Shown in pieces: positions 1-6,161 of a stretch of DNA of 7,828 bases. The position numbers were made by a program, and so were the translations under genes. The stretch comes from Bacteroidota bacterium (GTDB lineage Bacteria; Bacteroidota; Bacteroidia; Bacteroidales; GCA-2748055), in the NCBI GenBank assembly GCA_030592605.1, contig JAUVIT010000063.1:1-7828 (forward strand), read 5' to 3'. How positions within the stretch are numbered: the first letter of the stretch is position 1; every line of letters begins with the position of its first letter. Under the pieces are notes generated by a model. The model saw only the letters and a list, made by a program, of their open reading frames with translations. It ran no database searches and was not told the origin of the DNA.

Positions 1-36
1 ATGTTTAAAATCACACTTTGTGTTGTGAACTTCTTT

Positions 37-82
37 CAAATTGTAACTATATTTGGAAATTCATAACAAATTATAAATTTGT
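37..82 (+). promoter_or_regulatory. Putative promoter and autoregulatory operator of the Lrp-type gene
   Basis: TAAATTTG at 74-81 matches the Bacteroidetes -7 consensus TAnnTTTG. A TTTG at 52-55 lies 18 bases upstream, close to the spacing expected for the -33 element. The octamer TATATTTG at 48-55 also matches the -7 consensus, so an alternative upstream start is possible. The downstream -7 box sits inside a perfect inverted repeat, ACAAATT (66-72), spacer ATA, AATTTGT (76-82). A second dyad, CAAAT (37-41) with ATTTG (51-55), lies upstream. Lrp/AsnC proteins commonly repress their own gene by binding AT-rich dyads over the promoter, so an autoregulatory operator is a reasonable inference. 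Only 7 bases separate the -7 box from the ATG, which implies a leaderless or nearly leaderless mRNA. The sequence is AT-rich, so chance matches are possible. Confidence 0.5.
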
Positions 83-88
83 GGCCAC

Positions 89-553
89 ATGGATGACACA
101 CATCATATAGACGAACTCGATCGAAAGATCCTCACCCTGATAACCAAGAATGCTCGCATACCCTACCTCGAAGTTGCCAGGGAGTGCAAGGTATCGGGGG
201 CAGCCATTCATCAGCGTATTCAGCGCCTATCCAAGATGGGTGTGATTACCGGATCAGAATTCAGCATTAATCCTAAGAAAATCGGTTTTAATACCTGTGC
301 CTATGTGGGAATTTTCCTGGACAGTGCCAGCCTTTATCCTGATGTGGTGGAGCAGTTGAAAGAAATCCCTGAGATTACACAGTGCCATTATATCACTGGG
401 GGCTACTCCATATTTATAAAAATATATACCAGGGACAATGAAGATTTGAAGCTCCTGCTGGTCGATAAGGTTCAGGCCATAAAGGGGATTTCCAGAACAG
501 AGACTTTTATCTCCCTGGAGGAGAGCTTTAATCGTCAGCTTCCGCTGTCATAG
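89..553 (+). CDS. Lrp/AsnC family transcriptional regulator
   Basis: A 154-residue protein of typical length for the Lrp/AsnC (feast/famine) family, which are DNA-binding proteins that usually respond to amino acids or related small molecules. Residues about 7-60 form the AsnC-type winged helix-turn-helix: LDRKILTLITKNARIPYLEV, then a recognition-helix region with SGAAIHQRIQRLSKMGVI. Residues about 68-145 are the RAM effector/oligomerisation domain. It contains GGYSIFIKIYTRD, the usual Gly-x-Tyr turn followed by a beta strand, and ends in the family-typical strand TETFISL. These proteins form dimers that assemble into octamers and act in the cytoplasm. The start is ATG 89: the N terminus fits the family and the promoter-like box ends 7 bases upstream. 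No Shine-Dalgarno is seen, which is normal for Bacteroidota. The gene converges with rlmB, with 12 bases between stop codons. Target genes and ligand cannot be read from the sequence. Autoregulation is likely from the dyads upstream. Confidence 0.93.
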   Translation: MDDTHHIDELDRKILTLITKNARIPYLEVARECKVSGAAIHQRIQRLSKMGVITGSEFSINPKKIGFNTCAYVGIFLDSASLYPDVVEQLKEIPEITQCHYITGGYSIFIKIYTRDNEDLKLLLVDKVQAIKGISRTETFISLEESFNRQLPLS

Positions 554-565
554 AAGCACTCGCAA

Positions 566-1306
566 TTATGCTCCTCTCTGACGGAGCATTTCAAACAAGA
601 TCACTCCCGTTGCAACCGATACATTCAGTGAGGCAATGGTCCCTTTCATGGGAATGGAAACCCAGAAATCGCAAATCTTTAACAATTGGGGCGAAATACC
701 TGTGTCTTCGCTTCCCAGTATCAATCCTGCCGGTCCGGTCATATCAGTGACATACATGGAATCGCTGGCCTTCTCGGTAGCAGCTAATAGTCGGAGTCCG
801 CTCTCCTTTAAAAACCTCATCACCGTTAGAAGGTCACGATGCCTGCATACCGGTATCCTGTGAAGTGCGCCGGCAGAGGTTTTAATGGCATCTGCATTTA
901 TGGCAGCATTCCCTGAGGCAGGTATCACAATAGCATGAACTCCGGCACATTCAGCGCTGCGGGCAATGGCTCCAAAATTTCGGACATCCGACACTCCATC
1001 AAGCAGGAGAATTAGCGGGTCTTCACCTTTTTCAAAAATGGACGGCAGCAGCGTCGTAATGTCCACATAGGATATTTCGGAAAGAAAGGCTATCACACCC
1101 TGGTGATTCTTGCCTGTAATCCTATTTAGCTTTTCGACCGGAACCTGTTGAACAGGGATATCCATCCTGCTCAGAGCTCCAAGCAGTTTTTTAAGCAGAT
1201 CCGATCCTGCTCCTCTTCGAACTAGCACCTTGTCCAGATCCTTACCAGCATTAACAGCCTCCAGGACTGCATGAATGCCGAAACTAAAGTTGTCGTTTTT
1301 TGCCAT
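566..1306 (-). CDS. rlmB: 23S rRNA (guanosine-2'-O-)-methyltransferase RlmB (SpoU/TrmH family)
   Basis: A 246-residue SPOUT-class methyltransferase. RlmB uses S-adenosylmethionine to methylate the 2'-OH of G2251 (E. coli numbering) in the peptidyl-transferase P loop of 23S rRNA. Residues about 7-75 are the L30e-like substrate-binding domain, starting FGIHAVLEAV and ending NHQGVIAF. Residues about 98-243 are the knotted SpoU domain. Motif 1 is at about 102-124, with N110 and R116 in VRNFGAIARSAECAG. Motif 2 is LILGSEDTGIS (195-205). Motif 3 is at 218-239, with the SLNVSVATG cofactor-knot sequence. All three are intact and the length is normal for the family. The gene is last in a minus-strand operon; its ATG overlaps the stop of the GWxTD gene by one base (TGATG), suggesting translational coupling. 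The N-terminal domain with FGxHAV favours RlmB over TrmH or TrmL. The exact target base is inferred from the family. Confidence 0.93.
   Translation of the reverse strand: MAKNDNFSFGIHAVLEAVNAGKDLDKVLVRRGAGSDLLKKLLGALSRMDIPVQQVPVEKLNRITGKNHQGVIAFLSEISYVDITTLLPSIFEKGEDPLILLLDGVSDVRNFGAIARSAECAGVHAIVIPASGNAAINADAIKTSAGALHRIPVCRHRDLLTVMRFLKESGLRLLAATEKASDSMYVTDMTGPAGLILGSEDTGISPQLLKICDFWVSIPMKGTIASLNVSVATGVILFEMLRQRGA
568..589 (+). terminator. Possible weak hairpin terminator for the Lrp-type gene
   Basis: ATGCTCC (568-574) and GGAGCAT (583-589) are perfect 7-base arms around an 8-base loop, starting 15 bases after the lrp-like stop. Only three T residues follow on the plus strand, so this would be a weak intrinsic terminator. 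The hairpin lies inside the last codons of rlmB on the other strand. In that direction no T-run follows, so it is unlikely to end the rlmB transcript. It could be a coincidence of coding sequence. Confidence 0.3.
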
Positions 1307-2607
1307 CAGGAACCCATTGAATAAACTTTTCCACCTCTCCAGGAACGAATGGCCTCATTCAGGTACATCTGCGAATCGGTGCTTCTCTGCCACATCATAT
1401 TCTGATCTGAAAAAGCGTCCTGCTCTCGTTGAAACTTAAATTCGACCGTTTTGCTTTTGCGCTTGGCATAATAGTACCAGCTTTCGCCGCTCCCGGTCAT
1501 CTGAATCCTGTTTGGCGGTCCAAACAGGATGAAGATCATTCCCTGGTCGGTTTTCCAACCCTCTTTATTGGAGGTGAAGTATAAATTTGAATAGATCACC
1601 CTGTTATAATAGATCCTGATTAGCTCCCTTGATTTTTCAATGCTGTTTCCTATTCTTAACCAGTAATCATCCACAGCAAGTTTCCTGTTTGCTTTCGTTC
1701 TCAGATCCCTGTATTCTGCTAGTGTTGTCAGGTAGAAAAGTGGCTCCATCAATTCCTGGGGAGTTTTTACCTCGGGAAAAGTACCTCCAAAATTAAAGAG
1801 CGTAAGTCCCTCACTCTGTTCATTATCCACCTTAACATGGTACATTCCTTCCAGGCGGAGATCATAGTCCACCGTATCGATCATGGGAAATATATAGCTA
1901 GTGTCGGCGACATAATTCATGGTATAGTCGGAAGTGGCTGTTATGGGTGGGCGTGGCAATTCATTGGTCAACATAAAGTAGTTCACGTAAATGGAATCAA
2001 CTCTCCGGTCCCTGTACTGTACATTGAACTTCTCACCAGTAAGAAAAAAACGCATAAACTTGGGATAGCCAGAAAATGAAGAGATCACTTTGAAATTCTG
2101 GGCACTATTGGGATCAGTTTTGTCCACATAGAGGTACTCAAGTCCAATGCTCCCCCTGTTCAGCTCTGTTGTTTCCACCTTGAGCAGATAACGATTTCCC
2201 TGGTTGATAGGAATGCTCAGGGAAGCAAAAAAGGCCGGACTCCTCTCTTCTCTCTCCTTTAGTTTGTATACCACCGAGGCTGAATCGATCACAGCGCTTT
2301 CCTCCCCTCCATTCTCATCGAATCCGATCAATTCATATTTCACCTGCAAGAGGGCCCGATATTCGGATTCCTCATTAGTCTCGTTAAACCTTAGCTCGGA
2401 TGGATATGCTCTGATATAGAGTGTGGAGTAATTATGGCTCGTATGAAAAATAGAGAAATCAGGGTGCAGTGAAAGCTTACTGGGATTATAGAGGGAAGCC
2501 ATTTGTCCCTGAGTTTCCTCAGTTGTTGCCTTTTTTGAAGAGGCACAACCGGCTGCCAGTCCGATCAGGACACAACAAACAATCAAGCATAAACCCTTCC
2601 TTCTCAT
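1306..2607 (-). CDS. GWxTD domain-containing lipoprotein of unknown function
   Basis: A 433-residue secreted protein. Residues 1-21 form a lipoprotein signal peptide: MRRK, a hydrophobic stretch, then lipobox LAAG-C with Cys21 as the lipidated residue. The mature N terminus continues CASSKKATTEE. It lacks an obvious acidic surface-export signal directly after the cysteine, so a periplasm-facing anchor is more likely than surface display, though this is weak evidence. Residues about 30-280 look beta-rich and carry no motif I recognise. The C-terminal region from about 290 is the GWxTD domain, defined by GWKTD at 350-354 and followed by QGMIFILFGPPNRI and a GESWYYY segment. This domain is common in Bacteroidota, and I know of no established biochemical role. 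The gene starts 14 bases after the ABC-F gene and its stop overlaps the rlmB start by one base, so the three are probably co-transcribed. The gap holds TAAATTTA (2613-2620), one mismatch from a -7 box, so a minor internal promoter cannot be excluded. The ATG at 2607 gives a complete signal peptide. Confidence 0.88.
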   Translation of the reverse strand: MRRKGLCLIVCCVLIGLAAGCASSKKATTEETQGQMASLYNPSKLSLHPDFSIFHTSHNYSTLYIRAYPSELRFNETNEESEYRALLQVKYELIGFDENGGEESAVIDSASVVYKLKEREERSPAFFASLSIPINQGNRYLLKVETTELNRGSIGLEYLYVDKTDPNSAQNFKVISSFSGYPKFMRFFLTGEKFNVQYRDRRVDSIYVNYFMLTNELPRPPITATSDYTMNYVADTSYIFPMIDTVDYDLRLEGMYHVKVDNEQSEGLTLFNFGGTFPEVKTPQELMEPLFYLTTLAEYRDLRTKANRKLAVDDYWLRIGNSIEKSRELIRIYYNRVIYSNLYFTSNKEGWKTDQGMIFILFGPPNRIQMTGSGESWYYYAKRKSKTVEFKFQREQDAFSDQNMMWQRSTDSQMYLNEAIRSWRGGKVYSMGS

Positions 2608-2621
2608 GGTCCTAAATTTAG

Positions 2622-4631
2622 CTATTTTCTTTTTGCCGACACCTTTTCAAGCAACACTGTCTGCTTTTCCCAGGATGACAATGCTTCGTCATGCTTTTTT
2701 TTAAGCTGTTCATAAGCTTCATACACATGCATCCCCTCTATATTATCAGGATTCATCAACATCTCATCCATTTTTGAGAGTTCCTCTTCGATCTGCTCAA
2801 TTTCATGCTCCAGAGATTTTACCCTGTTGGCAATCTTCCTGATCTTTTTCTCCTGTACTTTCTTCTCCTCGTATTGTTCCTTATTGGACGGTAAGGAGGT
2901 ATCCTGTATATCCTCCGAATTAGCTGCTTTGGATGGAGTGGCCTTGGAGGGGGTGGTTTTGGAAGCTTTTGACCCAGCTCCAGCTTGCACCGGTTTATCT
3001 TTTCGTTCTATCTCCCTGAGCGATGTCAGTTTCCTTCGCTGCAGGAATTCATAGATCCCTCCCAGATGCGCCCTCACTTTCTGGTCTCTGAACTCAAACA
3101 CCTTATCCACCAATCCATCCAGAAACTCCCTGTCGTGAGAAACCACAATAAGTGTACCATCAAAAGCCAGTAGTGCTTTTTTCAAAATATCTTTTGAATG
3201 CATATCCAGATGATTGGTAGGCTCATCAAGTATCAGGAGGTTGAAAGGTTGCAGCAACATCCTGGCCAAGGCCAGCCTGGAACGCTCTCCGCCCGAAAGC
3301 ACCTTCACCTTTTTATCCACATCCTCGCCACTGAACAGAAAAGCGCCCAGGATATCCCGGATCTTCGTCCTGATATCACCAACAGCAGCATGATCGACCG
3401 TCTCCAGGACCGTGAGGTTTCCATCCATAATTTCATCCTGGTTCTGGGCAAAATACCCCAGTTCCACATTATGCCCCATTTTTAGTCCCCCGGTATAATC
3501 CACTTCTCCTACCAGAATTCTGGACAATGTGGTTTTACCCTCTCCATTTTTTCCAACAAAGGCCACTTTTTCCCCCCGTTCGATCATCATATCCACACCG
3601 TTCAGGACTTTGATATCTCCGAACTGTTTCTTCAGGTCATTTGTTTCAACCACAATGGTCCCTGAACGTAAGGAAGGTGGGAATTTCAGATTCATGCTTG
3701 AATTATCCTCCTTCTCCACTACAATGCGATCAAGCTTGTCCAGTTGCTTGATGCGCGACTGTACCTGTACCGCCTTGGTGGCCTTATACCGGAAACGGTT
3801 AATGAATTCTTCGGTTTCCTGAATCATCTTTTGCTGATTCTCATAGGAAGCATTCTGTACAGTAATCCGCTCTTCTTTCAGCTGTACATATGAGGAGTAA
3901 GAAACTTTGTAATCATAGGTCTTACCCAGGGAAAGTTCAATGGTTCTGTTTGTAACACTATCCAGGAAGGCACGGTCGTGCGATATGATCAGGATGCCTC
4001 CCGGGTAAGATCCCAGGAATTCTTCCAGCCACTGTATCGACTCAATGTCCAGGTGATTGGTGGGTTCATCCAGTAAAATATAATCAGGTCTGCGCAAAAG
4101 AATCTTGGCCAGCTCAACACGCATACGCCACCCGCCACTAAATTCATGAACAGGGCGTTCCATGTCGCTAAGTTTAAATCCAAGTCCTATAAGCGTCTGT
4201 TCCACCTCCGCATGGATGGTATGCCCCCCCTCCATCTCAAAGAGCTCATTGGCATTGGCAAGTTCCTGGATCAGCTCAAGGTAGGCTTTCGATTCGTAAT
4301 CACTTCTCTCTCCCAATTCGGCAGTAATGGAATTAATTCTCTTTTTCAGGTCAATCACCGATTCAAATGCATTCAGTGCCTCCCTGTAGAGCGATTTCCC
4401 CTTACTGTGCTTCATCTGCTGTGGCAGGTAACCTACCTCCTTGCCAGCAGTTTTCACTACCCTTCCCTCATCCGGATCCTGCCGACCGTCAATCAGGTTC
4501 AGGATGGTTGTTTTTCCGGCTCCGTTACGTCCCACCAGACCAATACGGTCTCCCGGATTCACCTGGAAACTTATATGGTCGAAAAGTACAAAGGCGCCGA
4601 AACGTATTGTTACATTGTCAATAGATATCAT
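2622..4631 (-). CDS. ABC-F family ATPase (ribosome-associated, two ABC domains, C-terminal coiled coil)
   Basis: A 669-residue soluble protein with two ABC nucleotide-binding domains and no membrane segments, which is the ABC-F architecture. Known members bind the ribosomal E site and act in translation rather than transport. Domain 1: Walker A GRNGAGKTT (34-42), signature SGGWRMR (165-171), Walker B ILLDEPTNHLD (185-195) with catalytic E189, switch SHDR (217-220). An arm region lies at about 88-145. The interdomain linker (P-site tRNA-interaction motif) spans about 238-325. Domain 2: Walker A GKNGEGKTT (360-368), signature LSGGERSR (445-452), Walker B LILDEPTNHLD (466-476) with E470, switch SHDRE (498-502). 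Residues about 545-580 are a low-complexity Ala/Ser/Thr/Lys hinge with a doubled TPSKA, and about 585-667 is a charged coiled coil like the tail of Uup-type proteins. All catalytic residues are present. The gene is first in the operon with the GWxTD gene and rlmB. The subfamily is not certain, and nothing specifically indicates antibiotic resistance. Confidence 0.93.
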   Translation of the reverse strand: MISIDNVTIRFGAFVLFDHISFQVNPGDRIGLVGRNGAGKTTILNLIDGRQDPDEGRVVKTAGKEVGYLPQQMKHSKGKSLYREALNAFESVIDLKKRINSITAELGERSDYESKAYLELIQELANANELFEMEGGHTIHAEVEQTLIGLGFKLSDMERPVHEFSGGWRMRVELAKILLRRPDYILLDEPTNHLDIESIQWLEEFLGSYPGGILIISHDRAFLDSVTNRTIELSLGKTYDYKVSYSSYVQLKEERITVQNASYENQQKMIQETEEFINRFRYKATKAVQVQSRIKQLDKLDRIVVEKEDNSSMNLKFPPSLRSGTIVVETNDLKKQFGDIKVLNGVDMMIERGEKVAFVGKNGEGKTTLSRILVGEVDYTGGLKMGHNVELGYFAQNQDEIMDGNLTVLETVDHAAVGDIRTKIRDILGAFLFSGEDVDKKVKVLSGGERSRLALARMLLQPFNLLILDEPTNHLDMHSKDILKKALLAFDGTLIVVSHDREFLDGLVDKVFEFRDQKVRAHLGGIYEFLQRRKLTSLREIERKDKPVQAGAGSKASKTTPSKATPSKAANSEDIQDTSLPSNKEQYEEKKVQEKKIRKIANRVKSLEHEIEQIEEELSKMDEMLMNPDNIEGMHVYEAYEQLKKKHDEALSSWEKQTVLLEKVSAKRK

Positions 4632-4639
4632 TCTGCGGG

Positions 4640-4647
4640 CAAAAATA
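4640..4647 (-). promoter_or_regulatory. Putative -7 promoter element of the ABC-F/GWxTD/rlmB operon
   Basis: On the minus strand 4647-4640 reads TATTTTTG, a perfect match to the Bacteroidetes -7 consensus TAnnTTTG. Only 8 bases lie between it and the ATG at 4631-4629, so the mRNA would have almost no leader. I find no good TTTG or TTG -33 element at the expected distance; the nearest TTTG (4688-4685) is too far upstream. The position between divergent genes supports it, but the evidence is a single short motif. Confidence 0.45.
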
Positions 4648-4732
4648 GAATAATTCGGCGAGTCAGTTGTATATTTACCCTGTACAAACGCATATCTGAC
4701 TTATTAAATGAACCCTATGTTAACTGGAATAA

Positions 4733-4740
4733 TACTTTTG
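4733..4740 (+). promoter_or_regulatory. Putative -7 promoter element of rlmD
   Basis: TACTTTTG matches TAnnTTTG exactly and ends 17 bases before the chosen GTG start of rlmD. No clear -33 TTTG is present at the usual distance. If used, transcription would begin roughly 7 bases downstream and leave a leader of about 10 bases. The match overlaps the small reading frame at 4708-4752, so the two interpretations compete. Confidence 0.4.
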
Positions 4741-4757
4741 ATGCCAAATTAAAGATT

Positions 4758-6161
4758 GTGGGCAGAAGAAAGAATTTACCTCTCTTTGAGGAAGTGACCA
4801 TCGAAAATATCGGCGCAGAAGGCAAATCCATTGCAAGAGTCGACAGCATGGTGGTATTTGTAAAGGATGCCGTTCCCGGCGATGTTGTAGATCTCCAGGT
4901 ATTCAGGAAAAAAGGCAGGTATATGGAAGCCCGGGTAGTCAAGTACCATAGCTATTCTGAGCAGCGGACCGATCCCTTTTGTGAGCACTTTGGTGTGTGC
5001 GGGGGATGCAAATGGCAACACCTTCCCTACGATCGTCAGCTGCACTACAAAGAACAGCAGGTAGTGGATGCCTTCCGGCATATTGCCGGGGTGGAGATCC
5101 CTGAAACAATGCCCATCCTGGCCTCCGACCCAATCACCCGCTACCGGAACAAGATGGAATACACCTTTTCCAACCACCGCTGGCTGCTGGACCATGAGGC
5201 TAAGCAGGAAGCTCCCTTCGAGCACACCAATGCTGTTGGACTGCATGTGCCGGGCAGGTTCGATAAGGTGGTTGATATCCAGACCTGCTACCACCAGGTT
5301 GAACCCTCCAATGAGATCAGAAATTTGCTCCGGGACCTGGCCATAGAAAAAGGGCTCAGCTTCTACGACCACCGCACCAATGAGGGTTTCTTGAGAAACC
5401 TTATAATCAGGACCAGCAGCCTGGGCGAGGTCATGGTAATCCTCTCAGTTCAGTACGACCAAAGCGAATTATATGAACTGCTTGACACGGTAAAGGAAAA
5501 ATATCCCGATCTGACCAGCCTGATGTACGTGATCAATCCCAAGAAAAACGAAACCCTCTACGACCAGGACATAAAAGTCTGGGCAGGCCAGGATCACATC
5601 TTTGAAGAACTGGAAGGCCTGAAGTTCAAGATCGGGCCCAAGTCCTTTTTCCAGACCAACAGCTACCAGGCCCTCAGGCTCTACCAGGTAGCAAGGGAGT
5701 TTGCCGACCTGAAAGGAGATGAGATCCTTTATGACCTATACACAGGCACCGGGACAATAGCTAATTTTATGGCGGGCAAGGCAAGCTCGGTTGTTGGGAT
5801 TGAGTCGGTCCCCGAATCAATTGAGGACGCAAAGCTTAATTCGGAAATTAACGGAATTGGGAACACTCATTTCTTTGCAGGCGATATGAAGGATATCTTT
5901 ACTGACAGCTTTATCGCGGCTTATGGTAAGCCCGATGTGCTGATTACAGATCCGCCCAGGGCCGGCATGCATACAAAAGTGGTGGATCAAATCCTTAAGA
6001 TTGCACCCAAACGCATTGTATATGTCTCCTGTAATCCAGCCACCCAGGCCAGGGATGTGGAGCTGCTGGGCAGATCCTACAGAGTTACAAAAATCCAACC
6101 GGTGGATATGTTTCCCCATACCCACCATGTTGAAAATGTAGCACTGCTGGAAGCTATTTAA
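4758..6161 (+). CDS. rlmD: 23S rRNA (uracil-C5-)-methyltransferase RlmD (TrmA/RumA family)
   Basis: A 467-residue SAM-dependent RNA methyltransferase. RlmD makes m5U at U1939 (E. coli numbering) of 23S rRNA using a covalent cysteine-uracil intermediate. Residues about 5-63 are the TRAM RNA-binding domain ([24 protein letters not shown]). The 4Fe-4S ligands are C75, C81 and C84 (C-x5-C-x2-C) plus C177. The methyltransferase domain shows [13 protein letters not shown] (293-305), the SAM-binding [14 protein letters not shown] (326-339), DPPRAGMH (398-405), catalytic C425 in [13 protein letters not shown], and the C-terminal [12 protein letters not shown]. The frame stays open upstream to 4146, but that part runs antisense through the ABC-F gene and looks non-coding. 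The GTG at 4758 gives [16 protein letters not shown], a typical start for Bacteroidota homologues with the usual length, so I choose it. The stop overlaps the symporter stop tail to tail. Which uracil is modified is inferred from the family; a TrmA or RlmC-like target is less likely given the TRAM and Fe-S features. Confidence 0.92.
   Translation: MGRRKNLPLFEEVTIENIGAEGKSIARVDSMVVFVKDAVPGDVVDLQVFRKKGRYMEARVVKYHSYSEQRTDPFCEHFGVCGGCKWQHLPYDRQLHYKEQQVVDAFRHIAGVEIPETMPILASDPITRYRNKMEYTFSNHRWLLDHEAKQEAPFEHTNAVGLHVPGRFDKVVDIQTCYHQVEPSNEIRNLLRDLAIEKGLSFYDHRTNEGFLRNLIIRTSSLGEVMVILSVQYDQSELYELLDTVKEKYPDLTSLMYVINPKKNETLYDQDIKVWAGQDHIFEELEGLKFKIGPKSFFQTNSYQALRLYQVAREFADLKGDEILYDLYTGTGTIANFMAGKASSVVGIESVPESIEDAKLNSEINGIGNTHFFAGDMKDIFTDSFIAAYGKPDVLITDPPRAGMHTKVVDQILKIAPKRIVYVSCNPATQARDVELLGRSYRVTKIQPVDMFPHTHHVENVALLEAI

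Larger units (their letters stand above)
4632..4757. promoter_or_regulatory. Divergent intergenic region between the ABC-F operon and rlmD
   Basis: This 126-base AT-rich stretch is the only sizeable internal gap in the window and must hold promoters for both directions. It carries a -7-like box for each strand, a 5-base dyad TTGTA (4667-4671)/TACAA (4683-4687) with 11 bases between the arms, and a near-match to a -7 box, TATATTTA (4670-4677), on the plus strand. A 14-codon reading frame (4708-4752) also lies here. No known operator or riboswitch is recognised. Confidence 0.5.

Noticed and set aside
11..28. TCACA-N8-TGTGA resembling a CRP site
   Set aside because: The half-sites are in the reverse order and at a different spacing from the CRP consensus TGTGA-N6-TCACA.
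2608..2621. Separate promoter for the GWxTD gene in the gap after the ABC-F gene
   Set aside because: TAAATTTA misses the final G of the -7 consensus and the gap is only 14 bases; co-transcription is the simpler reading.
2622..4631. Antibiotic-resistance ABC-F protein
   Set aside because: The C-terminal coiled coil, ordinary interdomain linker and operon with rRNA-modification genes fit a housekeeping translation factor; nothing specific points to resistance.
4146..4757. An upstream in-frame extension of rlmD giving a 671-residue protein from ATG 4146
   Set aside because: It runs antisense through 486 bases of the well-supported ABC-F gene, shows no recognisable domain, and homologues begin near the GTG at 4758.
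4776..5372. A 198-codon open frame on the minus strand opposite rlmD
   Set aside because: It is fully antisense to conserved TRAM and Fe-S coding sequence and resembles no family; it is a frame shadow.
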